Shown piece after piece: positions 1 through 8,976 of a stretch of DNA of 33,562 nucleotides (positions are counted from its first letter, which is position 1; each line of letters starts with the position of its first letter). The position numbers were made by a program, and so were the translations under genes. The stretch is from Dehalococcoidia bacterium. GTDB taxonomy: Bacteria > Chloroflexota > Dehalococcoidia > Lucifugimonadales > UBA3495. The notes beneath the pieces are model-generated. The model worked only from the letters and a program-made list of their open reading frames with translations, had not been told where the DNA came from and ran no database searches. The stretch is taken from the NCBI GenBank assembly GCA_009692925.1, contig SHYG01000019.1, positions 1 to 33,562 of the forward strand, in the 5' to 3' direction.

Positions 1-102
1 GGTGAGTTTGCCCCGCGCGTGCTGCTGCTCGACGCGGGCTGCGCCGCCGCCCTGGCGCGACTGCTGGCGCATCTGCTGGAGGGTCTCCAGCTTCTGGTCC
101 AT
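1..102 (-). CDS. Acyl-CoA carboxylase carboxyltransferase (beta) subunit, N-terminal fragment
   Basis: Only the first 34 codons are inside the window, running off the left edge. The translation starts MDQKLETLQQMRQQ and reaches ARGKLT. The last stretch is the hallmark N-terminal segment of biotin-dependent acyl-CoA carboxylase carboxyltransferase subunits (propionyl-/methylmalonyl-/acetyl-CoA carboxylase beta), where ARGKLTARERI normally follows. Such proteins transfer CO2 from carboxybiotin to an acyl-CoA in the cytoplasm. The ATG lies at 100-102. The gene is divergent from folP, with a 174-base spacer holding an inverted repeat. The family assignment rests on a short segment, and the acyl-CoA substrate cannot be judged. 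Confidence 0.7.
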   Translation of the reverse strand, partial: MDQKLETLQQMRQQSRQGGGAARVEQQHARGKLT

Positions 103-174
103 TGAACTTGCACTCCCCGGACGCGGGGGCCGTTTCTTGGCAGGCACAGAACTAATCCCCGGCTGCCCGCATTA

Positions 175-209
175 CTAGCATGACAGCCCGTAAGCTGGCA
201 TCATGCTAG
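175..209. repeat. Inverted repeat in the divergent carboxylase/folP spacer
   Basis: CTAGCATGA (175-183) is the exact reverse complement of TCATGCTAG (201-209), and CAGC/GCTG can add inner pairs. It sits between two divergent genes, so it could be an operator or an RNA hairpin in the folP leader. A TAGAAT at 250-255 could be a -10 box for folP, but no good -35 is seen. Confidence 0.5.
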
Positions 210-276
210 CAGACGAGTATGGGCGCTGCAAGGTGAAGGTGGCAGGTGCTAGAATGCTCTGCGAGTATCATTTGCT

Positions 277-1137
277 ATGTCCACATTCAACACCCTCACC
301 AACCTCACCGTCGCCAACGGCGAAAAGCTGGCCTGGGGCCGGCGCACTTACGTCATGGGCATCATTAACGTCACCCCCGACTCCTTCTCCGGCGACGGCC
401 TGGGGTGGGACATCCCCGCCATCGTGGAGCAGGCGCTGCGCATGGAGGCGGAGGGGGCCGACATCCTGGACGTGGGCGCCGAGTCCACGCGCCCCGGCTC
501 GGCGACCGTGAGCGCCGATGAGGAGCTGCGGCGGCTGATTCCGGCGCTGGAGGCCATTGCGGCGCGGGTGCATCTGCCCATCAGCGTGGACACCTACAAA
601 GCTCCGGTGGCCCGCCGGGCGCTGCAAGCCGGGGCCTGCATCATCAACGACGTGTGGGGCCTGAAGGCCGACCCCGCGCTGGCCGATGTTGCGGCGGAAA
701 CCGGCGCGCCCCTGATCCTGATGCACAACCAGGCCACCCGGCAGTACAGCGACCTGCTCCCCGGCATCTTCGCCAGCCTGGGCCACAGCGTGGATCTGGC
801 TCTGAAAGCCGGAGTGCCCCAGGAGAACCTCATCCTGGACTCCGGCATCGGCTTCGGCAAGACGCCGGAGCACAACCTGGAGATTTTGCGACGACTGGCG
901 GAGTTCAAGGCCCTGGGCTACCCCCTGCTGGTGGGCACGTCGCGCAAGTCCACCATCGGATTGGTGCTGGACCTGCCGGTGGGCCAGCGAGTGGAGGGCA
1001 CCGCCGCCACCGTGGCTCTGGCCATCGCCGGGGGCGCGGACATGGTGCGGGTCCACGACGTGGAGCAGATGGTGCGGGTGTGCCGCATGAGCGACGCCAT
1101 TGTCCGCGGCTGGAGACCGGCAGACTGGGGTGGGTAA
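277..1137 (+). CDS. folP: Dihydropteroate synthase
   Basis: This enzyme condenses 6-hydroxymethyl-7,8-dihydropterin diphosphate with p-aminobenzoate in folate synthesis. The 286-residue protein carries the family signatures in order: GIINVTPDSFSGDG (about residues 28-41), GAESTRPG (67-74), SVDTYK (103-108), the GIGFGKTPEHN segment, and GTSRKS, whose lysine and serine shape the substrate pocket. Length is normal for the family. The ATG at 277 lacks a strong ribosome binding site but begins just before the family's usual N-terminus. The next gene, folK, overlaps its end, so two consecutive folate steps are co-transcribed. No folB (dihydroneopterin aldolase) lies in the window. Confidence 0.95.
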   Translation: MSTFNTLTNLTVANGEKLAWGRRTYVMGIINVTPDSFSGDGLGWDIPAIVEQALRMEAEGADILDVGAESTRPGSATVSADEELRRLIPALEAIAARVHLPISVDTYKAPVARRALQAGACIINDVWGLKADPALADVAAETGAPLILMHNQATRQYSDLLPGIFASLGHSVDLALKAGVPQENLILDSGIGFGKTPEHNLEILRRLAEFKALGYPLLVGTSRKSTIGLVLDLPVGQRVEGTAATVALAIAGGADMVRVHDVEQMVRVCRMSDAIVRGWRPADWGG

Positions 1138-1666
1138 AGTGGGACGGGTCTACCTGGGACTGGGCAGCAACCTGGGGCAGCGAGAGGACAATCTGCTCCA
1201 GGTCATGCAGCGGCTGGGGCAGCCCTCGCCTGAGGCCAGGGCTGGGCAAGTCCTGCCCCTACACCTGCTGCGGTGCTCGTCCATCTACGAGACTGATCCT
1301 TGGGGTTACGCCGACCAGCCGGCCTTCCTGAACTGCGTGGTGGAAGTGGAGACGAATTTGGCCCCCCTGGCGCTGCTGGCCCTGGGACAACAGGTGGAGC
1401 GGGAGCTGGGCCGCCAGCCCAACTTTCGCTACGGGCCGCGGCTGGTGGATGTGGACATCCTGCTGTACGGCAGCCTGGTGCTGGAGCTGCCGGAGCTGCA
1501 GATTCCCCACCCCCGCATGGCCCAGCGAGCCTTTGTGCTGGCGCCTTTGGCGGAGCTGGCGCCGGAGCTGGCGCACCCCACGCTGCATCTGACCATCGCC
1601 GAGCTGGCCCGGCAGGTGGAGGGCACGGAAGGGGTAAAGTTGTGGGCCGCAGCGCCCCCATTCTGA
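1130..1666 (+). CDS. folK: 2-amino-4-hydroxy-6-hydroxymethyldihydropteridine diphosphokinase
   Basis: HPPK transfers diphosphate from ATP to hydroxymethyldihydropterin, supplying the FolP substrate. The sequence shows VYLGLGSNLGQRE at the N-terminus, ETDPWGYADQPAFLN in the middle, RYGPRLVDVDILLYG with the metal-binding aspartates, and IPHPRMAQRAFVLAPLAEL near the end, all diagnostic. I place the start at GTG 1130, inside the last codons of folP (8-base overlap). GTG 1139 just after the folP stop is an alternative, and an in-frame TTG farther upstream would give an unneeded extension. The tight overlap implies translational coupling with folP. Confidence 0.92.
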   Translation: MGKVGRVYLGLGSNLGQREDNLLQVMQRLGQPSPEARAGQVLPLHLLRCSSIYETDPWGYADQPAFLNCVVEVETNLAPLALLALGQQVERELGRQPNFRYGPRLVDVDILLYGSLVLELPELQIPHPRMAQRAFVLAPLAELAPELAHPTLHLTIAELARQVEGTEGVKLWAAAPPF

Positions 1667-1696
1667 GAATTAGCAGTCGAAGTCCGGGTTTGCCAG

Positions 1697-1725
1697 TTGA
1701 CAACCAGGCTTCCCTATCGCATATT
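1697..1725 (+). promoter_or_regulatory. Candidate sigma70-type promoter for groEL
   Basis: A perfect TTGACA (1697-1702) is followed after 17 bases by CATATT (1720-1725), inside the AT-rich run CATATTTTAAT. A TATTTT at 1722 with a 19-base spacer is the alternative -10. It lies about 100 bases upstream of the groEL start. No CIRCE dyad (TTAGCACTC-N9-GAGTGCTAA) is present. Confidence 0.55.
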
Positions 1726-1752
1726 TTAATGTGACGAAAAGTATGTATCACC

Positions 1753-1799
1753 CTGGCCGGTACCCCGTGGTCCCGATGAATCGGGGCCCGGACGGCCAG
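1753..1799 (+). promoter_or_regulatory. Nested hairpin in groEL leader
   Basis: CTGGCCG (1753-1759) pairs perfectly with CGGCCAG (1793-1799). Inside it CCCGA (1772-1776) pairs with TCGGG (1781-1785) around a TGAA tetraloop. The structure lies in the predicted 5' untranslated region, about 24 bases before the groEL start and just ahead of the GAGGAGGGA ribosome binding site. It may act on stability or translation; no known riboswitch class was recognised. Confidence 0.45.
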
Positions 1800-1822
1800 C
1801 ACCTGAGGAGGGACAGCTAATT

Positions 1823-3448
1823 ATGGCAGATAAGCAGATAGTCTTTGACCAGGATGCCCAGCGGGCGCTGATGCGCGGCGTGGACGAGATGGGCCGCGTG
1901 GTAGGCCTCACTTTGGGCCCCAGCGGCCGAAACGTGCTGCTGAACCGGATGTGGGCGTTGCCGGTGGTTTGCAGCGACGGCGTCACCATCGCCAAGGAGA
2001 TGGAGCTGCCCAACCCCTACGAAAACATGGGCGCGCAGCTGATTAAAGAGGCCGCCTCCAAGACCAACGACTCGGTGGGCGACGGCACCACCACGTCCAT
2101 AGTGCTGGCCCAGGCCATGGTGCACAAGGGCTTCACCAACGTAACTGCGGGAGCCAATGGCCAGGACATTAAACGCGGCATGGACCAGGCGGCAGCGGCG
2201 GTGGTGGCGGAGCTGAAAAAGATGGCCACGCCGGTGGAGAGCCGGGACCAGATCAACAAGGTCGCGGCCCTCTCCTCCCATGAGGAAGGCATCGCCAGCC
2301 TGCTGGCCGACGCCATGGACAAAGTGGGCAGAGAGGGCGTGATCACCATTGAGGAGTCCAAGAGCCAGCAGGATGAGCTGACCTTCGTTGAGGGGATGCG
2401 GCTGGACCGGGGCTATCTGTCGCCCTACTTTGTAACCGACCCCGAGCGCATGGAGGTAATCCTGACCGACCCCATGTTCCTGATCACCGACCAGAAGATT
2501 AGCTCCATCAAAGAGATCGTCCCCGCTCTGGAAAAGGTGACCATGGCGGGGCGCCGGCCCCTGGTAATTGTCGCGGAGGACGTCACCGGCGAGGCGCTGG
2601 CAGCCCTAGTGGTGAACAAAATCCGGGGCGCGCTGAACTGCGTCGCCATCAAGGCCCCCGGGTTCGGCGACCGGCGCAAGGCCATCCTGCAAGACATGGC
2701 GGTGCTGACGGGCAGCACGGTCATCAGCAGCGACACGGGCTTGAAGCTGGATTCGGTGGAGATCCAGCACTTGGGGTCGGCCCGGCGGCTGGTATGCCTG
2801 AAGGACGAGTCCACCATCATCGAGGGGCGCGGGGCGGAGAAGGATATTCAGGACCGGGTGGAGCAGCTGCGGGTGCAGATTAAGGACACTACCTCCGACT
2901 ATGACCGGGAAAAGCTCCAGGAGCGTCTGGCTTCCATGGTGGGCGGCGTGGCGGTGCTCAAGGTGGGAGCCGCCACCGAGCCCGAGCTCCACGAGCGCAA
3001 GTCCCGCACCGAGGATGCCCTGGCCGCCACCCGGGCCGCGGTGGAGGAGGGGATCGTCCCTGGCGGCGGGGTGGCCCTAGTGCGCGCCGGGCACGTGCTG
3101 GATGCCCTGGAGCGCCGGGTCACGGGAGACGTGGCAGTGGGGGTGCGCATTGTCAAAGAGGCCCTGGGCGCGCCGTTGCAGCTCATCGCCAAAAACGCGG
3201 GCCATCCCGGCCAGGTGGTGCTGGAGCGTGTTCGCGAGGGCAAGGCCGACTGGGGGTTTGACGCCGAGAAGGGCGAGTACTGCCATATGATCCAGAGAGG
3301 CATTGTGGACCCGGTAAAGGTGACGCGCAGCGCCCTGCAGAACGCCGTCAGCATTGCCGGGATGATGCTCACCACCCAGGCGGTGATCACCGAGATCCCG
3401 GTGCATAAGCCCATGCCCGCCGACGTTAAAGACTTCATGCACGACTAA
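1823..3448 (+). CDS. groEL: 60-kDa chaperonin (GroEL), stand-alone divergent copy
   Basis: An ATP-driven protein-folding chamber subunit of 541 residues. ATPase elements align at the E. coli numbering: SDGVTIAKEM with Asp52 and GDGTTTS with Asp87. The apical domain keeps RGYLSPYF, AEDVTGEALAALVVN and KAPGFGDRRKAILQD, and the C-terminal equatorial domain keeps EEGIVPGGGVAL. Differences from housekeeping GroEL: GPSGR replaces GPKGR at residue 34, the hydrophobic helix reads EIVPALEKV, and the tail ends PADVKDFMHD without the Gly-Gly-Met repeat. No groES precedes it. This suggests a second, specialised GroEL with another groES-groEL operon elsewhere, which cannot be checked here. A strong ribosome binding site (GAGGAGGGA) supports ATG 1823. 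Confidence 0.93.
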   Translation: MADKQIVFDQDAQRALMRGVDEMGRVVGLTLGPSGRNVLLNRMWALPVVCSDGVTIAKEMELPNPYENMGAQLIKEAASKTNDSVGDGTTTSIVLAQAMVHKGFTNVTAGANGQDIKRGMDQAAAAVVAELKKMATPVESRDQINKVAALSSHEEGIASLLADAMDKVGREGVITIEESKSQQDELTFVEGMRLDRGYLSPYFVTDPERMEVILTDPMFLITDQKISSIKEIVPALEKVTMAGRRPLVIVAEDVTGEALAALVVNKIRGALNCVAIKAPGFGDRRKAILQDMAVLTGSTVISSDTGLKLDSVEIQHLGSARRLVCLKDESTIIEGRGAEKDIQDRVEQLRVQIKDTTSDYDREKLQERLASMVGGVAVLKVGAATEPELHERKSRTEDALAATRAAVEEGIVPGGGVALVRAGHVLDALERRVTGDVAVGVRIVKEALGAPLQLIAKNAGHPGQVVLERVREGKADWGFDAEKGEYCHMIQRGIVDPVKVTRSALQNAVSIAGMMLTTQAVITEIPVHKPMPADVKDFMHD

Positions 3449-3489
3449 CCCGCGGGACGGTACTCCCGCATCGGTGGGAAGGCGTTCGG

Positions 3490-3545
3490 GACGAAAATCC
3501 CCCCAACCCCCCTTTTTAAAAAGGGGGCGACGGGGGATTTTCGTC
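3490..3545. repeat. Double palindromic repeat (family A, copy 1)
   Basis: Perfect 14-base arms (3490-3503 and 3532-3545) enclose a perfect 20-base palindrome at 3508-3527 with a CCCCCTTTTT half. The motif AATCCCCCCAACCCCCCTTT recurs at 5898-5932 and 12000-12033, so this is a dispersed family. Lying between groEL and the dUTPase-like gene, it may also act as a transcript-end hairpin. Confidence 0.75.
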
Positions 3546-3567
3546 AGCCAAAGATAAGGCGTTTATT

Positions 3568-4092
3568 ATGCAAGATCGGTTAGGCGCGCTGGACCGGCAG
3601 TCCATCAAAACCCTGGTGCTGGGGGAGCCGCCCCTAGTGGAAGACTACGCCAATCTGGAGGAACAGCTCCAGCCCAACGGCTTTGACCTGCGGGTGCAGG
3701 ACGTGGCGCACCTGGTGTCGGCGGGCGGCATGGGAAAAGAGGCTGGAGACCGGCGGCTGTCCGAGGCGGCGCCCCTGGCATTTGACCTCGAGGGCTGGGC
3801 CAGCCTGGCGCCGGGGCCATACCTGGTTACCTTCGCCGAGGCGGTGAACCTGCCCCTGGGACTGATGGCCCTGGGGCGGCCCCGCTCCAGCCTGTTGCGC
3901 AGCGGCGTCACTCTGCACACGGCGGTGTGGGACGCGGGCTACCGCGGGCGCTCCCAGGCGCTGCTAGTGGTGCACCAGCCCCTGGGCTACCGGCTCCAGC
4001 AAGGCGCCCGCGTGATGCAGCTAGTCTTCTTCACCCTGGCCCAGGGAGCGGAGCAGGGCTACCAGGGCAAGTATCTGGGCGAGAACCTGTAG
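3568..4092 (+). CDS. dUTPase / dCTP deaminase-superfamily nucleotidohydrolase
   Basis: A 174-residue member of the trimeric dUTPase fold. Visible motifs are GRPRSSLLRSG (103-113, the phosphate-binding Ser/Arg loop), WDAGYRGR (121-128, resembling dUTPase motif III with Asp122 and Tyr125), GARVMQLVFF (146-155), and a C-terminal YQGKYLGEN segment (165-173) like the lid of archaeal DCD-DUT proteins. The glutamate expected after this loop in dCTP deaminases (consensus near GxITLE) is replaced by the SQALLVV stretch, so dUTP hydrolysis is more likely than dCTP deamination. It would remove dUTP and supply dUMP. It follows groEL after a 119-base spacer with a palindromic repeat, and is convergent with the next gene 3 bases away. 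Confidence 0.7.
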   Translation: MQDRLGALDRQSIKTLVLGEPPLVEDYANLEEQLQPNGFDLRVQDVAHLVSAGGMGKEAGDRRLSEAAPLAFDLEGWASLAPGPYLVTFAEAVNLPLGLMALGRPRSSLLRSGVTLHTAVWDAGYRGRSQALLVVHQPLGYRLQQGARVMQLVFFTLAQGAEQGYQGKYLGENL

Positions 4093-4095
4093 GGC

Positions 4096-4542
4096 TCAGT
4101 TCTGCCAGAACCGCCACCATGGCTGGGACAGGCCAGGCGTGGTGTTTCCTGACCGGACTCCGTTGGAGTGACCAGCCACCGCCTGCGGCACCGGCGCGGA
4201 CGGCGCCGGCAGCATCGCCCGAGAGACATGCTCCTGGCTGGTCTGCAACAGGACGTGCAGCTCGCGAATCTGCCGGTCCTTCTCCTCCAACTGGCGGTCC
4301 TTCTCCTTGAGCTGGACCTGTAGGGAGTCCATCAGCTCGCTGAGCATGGAGACTGCCTCCCCCGACCAGCCATCCCGTCCGGCGGGCAGGCTGCTGGCCA
4401 TGTCAGCAATGAGGTCGGGCGCGATCTCGTAGCGCGGCGGCTCACCGATCAACTGGGCTGGCAGACTGCCATCTTTAATCCGGCGCCGGACCGTTTTTTC
4501 CGAAACTCGCAGGGTGTTGGCGGCTTCCGCAATAGTGGTCAT
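4096..4542 (-). CDS. Small HTH protein with coiled coil and Trp-rich tail
   Basis: This 148-residue protein begins TIAEAANTLRVSEKTVRRRIKDGSLPAQ, a helix-turn-helix of the excisionase/MerR-like type that binds DNA (residues 2-30). A central heptad-like segment (about 66-95, with EKDRQLEEKDRQIREL) predicts a coiled coil, probably for dimerisation. After a Pro/Ala-rich linker it ends in QPWWRFWQN, an aromatic tail seen in some small phage- or plasmid-type HTH proteins. The layout suggests a regulator or DNA-organising protein; the target is unknown. It is divergent from queG, and TAGAAT on the minus strand upstream could be its -10 box. Confidence 0.6.
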   Translation of the reverse strand: MTTIAEAANTLRVSEKTVRRRIKDGSLPAQLIGEPPRYEIAPDLIADMASSLPAGRDGWSGEAVSMLSELMDSLQVQLKEKDRQLEEKDRQIRELHVLLQTSQEHVSRAMLPAPSAPVPQAVAGHSNGVRSGNTTPGLSQPWWRFWQN

Positions 4543-4709
4543 GGGGTTGGCGAACCTCTCGTAAGCATTGGAACAACTGTGCCTATTCTACGGGGTTGGC
4601 CTCACGACCAGCCAAGGTATCCGGGAGCAAAATTGGCCGGTTTGGGAGCCTGGTCGCCGGGCAACCCGCACAGCCACCGAATTGTGGGATAATTGCGGGC
4701 AGGAACCCC

Positions 4710-5944
<1,235 letters not shown>

Positions 5945-5948
<4 letters not shown>

Positions 5949-6760
5949 CGGGCCGCATCTTTCTGGCCAACGTGGGGGCTAATGCGTCCCACCCCTTTGC
6001 TAGCCCCATCTTTGAGGACGGCGCCTTTGAGGTGTTGCCCATTCCGGAGGCGGTAAACCTACCGGGGGACAGCTTGGTGCGCTATGGAATGCTGCGGTCC
6101 TTCAACCGCCCGGAGGAAGACCTGCGCGCCTACTTGCCCCGCCGCTGGTGGGACTGGCCCTGCCACGCCGACCCGGAGTTCTACACCTGCACCTACGGCG
6201 ACGACTGCGAGACTGCCCCCCGGGGAGCGTCGCTGAAGGCCATGCGGGCTGGGGACTACATCTTCTTCATCGCCCGGCTGGTTTTGCAGTCAGAGAATGG
6301 CGCTGGGAAACGTGCGGGGCAGCCCGGTTTTTACCTTATAGGCTACCTGGAGGTGGGCCGGGTGCTGGCCTCGGTGCGTCAGCCGCCGTCGGGTGCGGAC
6401 ATGGAGGTGTTCGGCAACAACGCCCACATCCGCCGCGCGCTGGCCGATACTGACAAGCCGGGGCGGTGGGACAGCTTCTGGGTGTTCAAGGGTTCGGCAA
6501 ACTCCCGCCGGTTCCGCCGTGCAGTGCCGGTGACTCAGGCCCTGGCCCAGGGGGTGTTCCGCGACGCCACCGGCGAACCCTGGCGGTGGGACGGCCACCG
6601 CTCCGTGCTGCAGACCATCGGCTCCTACACGAGGAGCTGCCGCTGCGTCATTGACCCCAGCCAGACGGGGGGCGACCAGCGAGCAGCCCTGCTGTGGGCC
6701 GCGGTGGCGGAGGCCGACGGGCTGGAGGCGCTGCCGCCGGGGGTACGGCCAAAGACGTAG
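5945..6760 (+). CDS. Nmad3-like putative nucleotide-modification-associated protein
   Basis: A 271-residue protein with a conserved-looking N-terminus: RIFLANVGANASH, then SPIFEDGAFEVLPIPE (20-35), HADPEFYTCTYGDD (74-87), AMRAGDYIFFIARL (99-112), and PGFYLIGYLEVGRVL (127-141). From memory this pattern (PIF-DG-F-LPIPE, DPEF-TYGD, GD-F-A-L, YLIGY) matches nucleotide modification associated domain 3, a domain linked by genome context to base hypermodification. No enzymatic activity is established. The start is ATG 5945, overlapping the queG stop (ATGA), so translation is coupled. An in-frame upstream ATG at 5882 would read through a repeat and is rejected. The last codons and stop lie in the left arm of a 48-base palindrome. 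Confidence 0.6.
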
Positions 6761-6794
6761 GGGCGACGCATGCGTCGCCCCTACGTCTTTGGCC
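6747..6794. repeat. Perfect 48-base palindrome spanning a stop codon
   Basis: Bases 6747-6770 are the exact reverse complement of 6771-6794, a 24-base-arm palindrome with no spacer, centred on GACGCATGCGTC. It contains GTAGGGGCGACGC, related to the GTAGGGGC elements at 22477-22551. The left arm encodes the last codons and TAG of the Nmad3-like gene. In RNA it would form a very stable hairpin between two convergent genes. Confidence 0.85.
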
Positions 6795-6878
6795 AGAGCA
6801 GGCTCCGGTCTACCCCTGCGTTATTTCACCTAGCAACACGCATCTCGCCACGGAGAGACATGGGTCGCCACACAACCG

Positions 6879-7364
6879 TCACCGCTCCGGCTCGGGGAAG
6901 AGCTCACCCCGGTAATCCGGCCCCAGGGTTAGCTTCTTCATCTCCTCCTCAATGAGGAAGAAGTCGCGCTTGGGCAGCAGGTGCAGGTTGCCCTGGAAGG
7001 CCATGTACCAGTTTTCCGGGGGCCACCGCCGGACGTAGTCCAGCCGATGCGCCAGCAGGTTGGCGTCGATGTACTGGGTTTCCGCCAGCACCACCGCGGG
7101 CTTGATCTGCATGCGGTAGGGCCAGCCGGTGTTGCCCTCCTTCTCCCAGATGGGGGTTTCATCCTCAAAGTAGCCCGAGGTCAGCGTGGCGGTGGCGGTG
7201 AAGCGGCGGATGCCCGATACGTAGTAGAGCAGCCGGTCGCCAATCTCCACCCGCTGCACCTTGCGCCGGTGCTGGGACTTGAGGCCCTGAATGGTGAAGC
7301 CCCGCTCCCTGGTAATGCGGAAGTTGTCCGAATTGCAGATGAGCATCCAAAAATTACGCGGCAT
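6879..7364 (-). CDS. EVE-domain protein (UPF0310/COG1673-type)
   Basis: EVE domains are PUA-like folds that bind modified bases in DNA or RNA. The 161-residue protein begins MPRNFWMLICNSDNFRITRERGFTI and continues with HRRKVQRVEIGDRLLYYVSGIRRF and TLTSGYFEDETPIW, the typical EVE order, with aromatic residues suited to a base pocket. A longer reading frame extends upstream to 7706, but that part translates REP-type repeats (FRRRPEPR, IPAKAGMT). ATG 7364 has a GAGGT ribosome binding site five bases upstream. It is convergent with the Nmad3-like gene, across the 48-base palindrome. Together with queG this suggests a modified-nucleotide theme, though no shared pathway is proven. Confidence 0.82.
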   Translation of the reverse strand: MPRNFWMLICNSDNFRITRERGFTIQGLKSQHRRKVQRVEIGDRLLYYVSGIRRFTATATLTSGYFEDETPIWEKEGNTGWPYRMQIKPAVVLAETQYIDANLLAHRLDYVRRWPPENWYMAFQGNLHLLPKRDFFLIEEEMKKLTLGPDYRGELFPEPER

Positions 7365-7791
7365 GATTAACCTCAGAAAGGGCATCTGGGTGAGAACCAG
7401 CTCCCTGGCGGTTCCCACCATCAAATCAATTGTACCATTCTGGAGCTGCGCCGCACCCAGCGGTGCCATCGCCTTGCAGAGTATCAATATGCTGTCAGGA
7501 GGGAATGGAGACTCCCTCGTCATTCCGGCTTTCGCCGGAATGCAATCGCTTCGCCTAGACACGTGAGATGGATGCAGAACTAGCACCCTTGGTTCCGGCC
7601 TCCGCCGGAACGACGAAACTGACTCAAGGGGCGTTCCTGGATACCAAACTCCGGGATGACTCATGGACGAGGACCCACTTGGCACATCGAGATTCGCCGC
7701 AGCCATTGTCCCGCTTGGCTGGTTGATGTAACATCCCTAGGGCAACTGACCAGGCTGGCGGGTGCGCCATCCCAAGACCGGAGGCAAGACC
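7365..7791. other. Gene-free stretch with REP-type repeats
   Basis: No credible gene. CATTCCGGC/GCCGGAATG (7521-7529 and 7534-7542, TTTC loop) and GTTCCGGC/GCCGGAAC (7592-7599 and 7604-7611, CTCC loop) are two related REP-type hairpins, and a further degenerate arm follows near 7650-7660. The EVE gene's minus-strand promoter may include TACAAT near 7428-7433, without a clear -35. The short stretch before 7792 holds the thiolase ribosome binding site. Confidence 0.6.
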
Positions 7792-8967
7792 ATGCGAGCT
7801 AGAGCTTCCCGAGAGCGGGACATCGCCATCGTAGGTGTGGCGGAGTCCGACCAGATGGGCACGGTGCCCAACAAGTCATCCCTGCAGCACCACGCGGAAG
7901 CAGCGTACAACGCCCTAGAGGACGCGGGCCTGCGCAAGAGCGACGTTAACGGTCTGCTCACCGCCGGGTTCTCCACCCTGGCCACCGCCGAGTACATGGG
8001 CATCCAACCCACCTTCACCGACAACACCACGGTGGGCGGCTCGTCCTTTGTCATCCACGTGGCCCACGCCGCCGCCGCCATCCGCGCCGGCTACTGCGAC
8101 GTGGCGCTCATCACCCACGGGCAGGCAGGCCGGTCCACCAGGGCGCGGGTGCCCGCCGACGGCAACCTGCCGGTGGCCCAGTACGAGACGCCCTACGGCA
8201 TGATCGGCCAGCCCATCAATTACGCCATGGCCTGCACCCGCTACATGCACCAGTACGGCGAGGATCGCGCGCGGCAGGGCATGGCGGAGATTGCCGTGGC
8301 CACCCGCAAGTGGGCCAACCTGAACCCCAAGGCGGCGATGCACGACACGCCCATGAGCTTTGACGAGTACCACAACTCCCGCTACGTGGCCTGGCCCTTC
8401 CACCTGCCCGACTGCTGCCTGGTCACCGACTCGGGCGCGGCCATCATCGTCACCACCGCCGAACGGGCCCGCAGCCTGCCTAAGAAACCCGTGTGGGTGC
8501 TAGGCGCCGCCGAGGGCCACGACCACAACATCATCAGCATGATGCCGTCCTTCACTTCCCTTATCGCCCGAGAGACCGGCCCCAAGGCCCTGGCCAAGGC
8601 CGGCGTCACCCACGACGACCTGGACCTGACCATGATCTACGACTCCTTCACCTACACCGTGATGCTGACCCTGGAGGGACTGGGGTTCTGCAAGCCCGGC
8701 GAGGCCGCCGACTTTGTAGCCAACCAGCGCACCGCGCCCGGCGGGGACTTTGCCCTGAACACCAACGGCGGCGGTCTGTCCTACACCCACCCAGGGATGT
8801 ACGGCAGCTTCCTGCTGGTGGAGGCCGTGCGCCAGCTCCGGGGGGAGTGCGGCGCCCGCCAGGTACACCACCGGAAGGACGCCAGCCAGAATCCCAAGAG
8901 TGCCCTGGTCAACGGCACCGGCGGCGCCCTATCCTCCACCGGCACTGTGGTGCTGGCCACGGACTGA
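7792..8967 (+). CDS. Thiolase-superfamily protein lacking catalytic cysteines (SCP2-thiolase/lipid-transfer type)
   Basis: A 391-residue thiolase-fold protein: IAIVGVAESDQMG at the N-terminus, GYCDVALITHG, and a C-terminal NGGGLSYTHPGMYGSF with the conserved histidine. The usual nucleophile loop (CASG) reads TTVGGSSFV (79-87), and the second cysteine of the C-terminal loop (CxGGG) reads NGTGG, so both canonical cysteines are missing. It is therefore unlikely to be a Claisen-type thiolase; related proteins are annotated as lipid-transfer or acetyl-CoA acetyltransferase-like. A DUF35 OB-fold partner, common for this group, is absent. GGAGG seven bases upstream favours ATG 7792 over GTG 7762. 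It is followed within 10 bases by ychF. Confidence 0.8.
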   Translation: MRARASRERDIAIVGVAESDQMGTVPNKSSLQHHAEAAYNALEDAGLRKSDVNGLLTAGFSTLATAEYMGIQPTFTDNTTVGGSSFVIHVAHAAAAIRAGYCDVALITHGQAGRSTRARVPADGNLPVAQYETPYGMIGQPINYAMACTRYMHQYGEDRARQGMAEIAVATRKWANLNPKAAMHDTPMSFDEYHNSRYVAWPFHLPDCCLVTDSGAAIIVTTAERARSLPKKPVWVLGAAEGHDHNIISMMPSFTSLIARETGPKALAKAGVTHDDLDLTMIYDSFTYTVMLTLEGLGFCKPGEAADFVANQRTAPGGDFALNTNGGGLSYTHPGMYGSFLLVEAVRQLRGECGARQVHHRKDASQNPKSALVNGTGGALSSTGTVVLATD

Positions 8968-8976
8968 GTAAATAAT

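Noticed and set aside
1667-1822. CIRCE heat-shock operator before groEL
   Set aside because: AATTAGCAGTC resembles one half, but no matching GAGTGCTAA arm exists at the right distance.
4596-4709. Upstream extension of queG
   Set aside because: Starts with TTG, lacks a ribosome binding site and adds non-conserved residues; ATG 4710 matches family start.
7365-7706. Upstream extension of the EVE protein
   Set aside because: It translates REP-type repeats; the shorter frame has a good ribosome binding site and the full domain.
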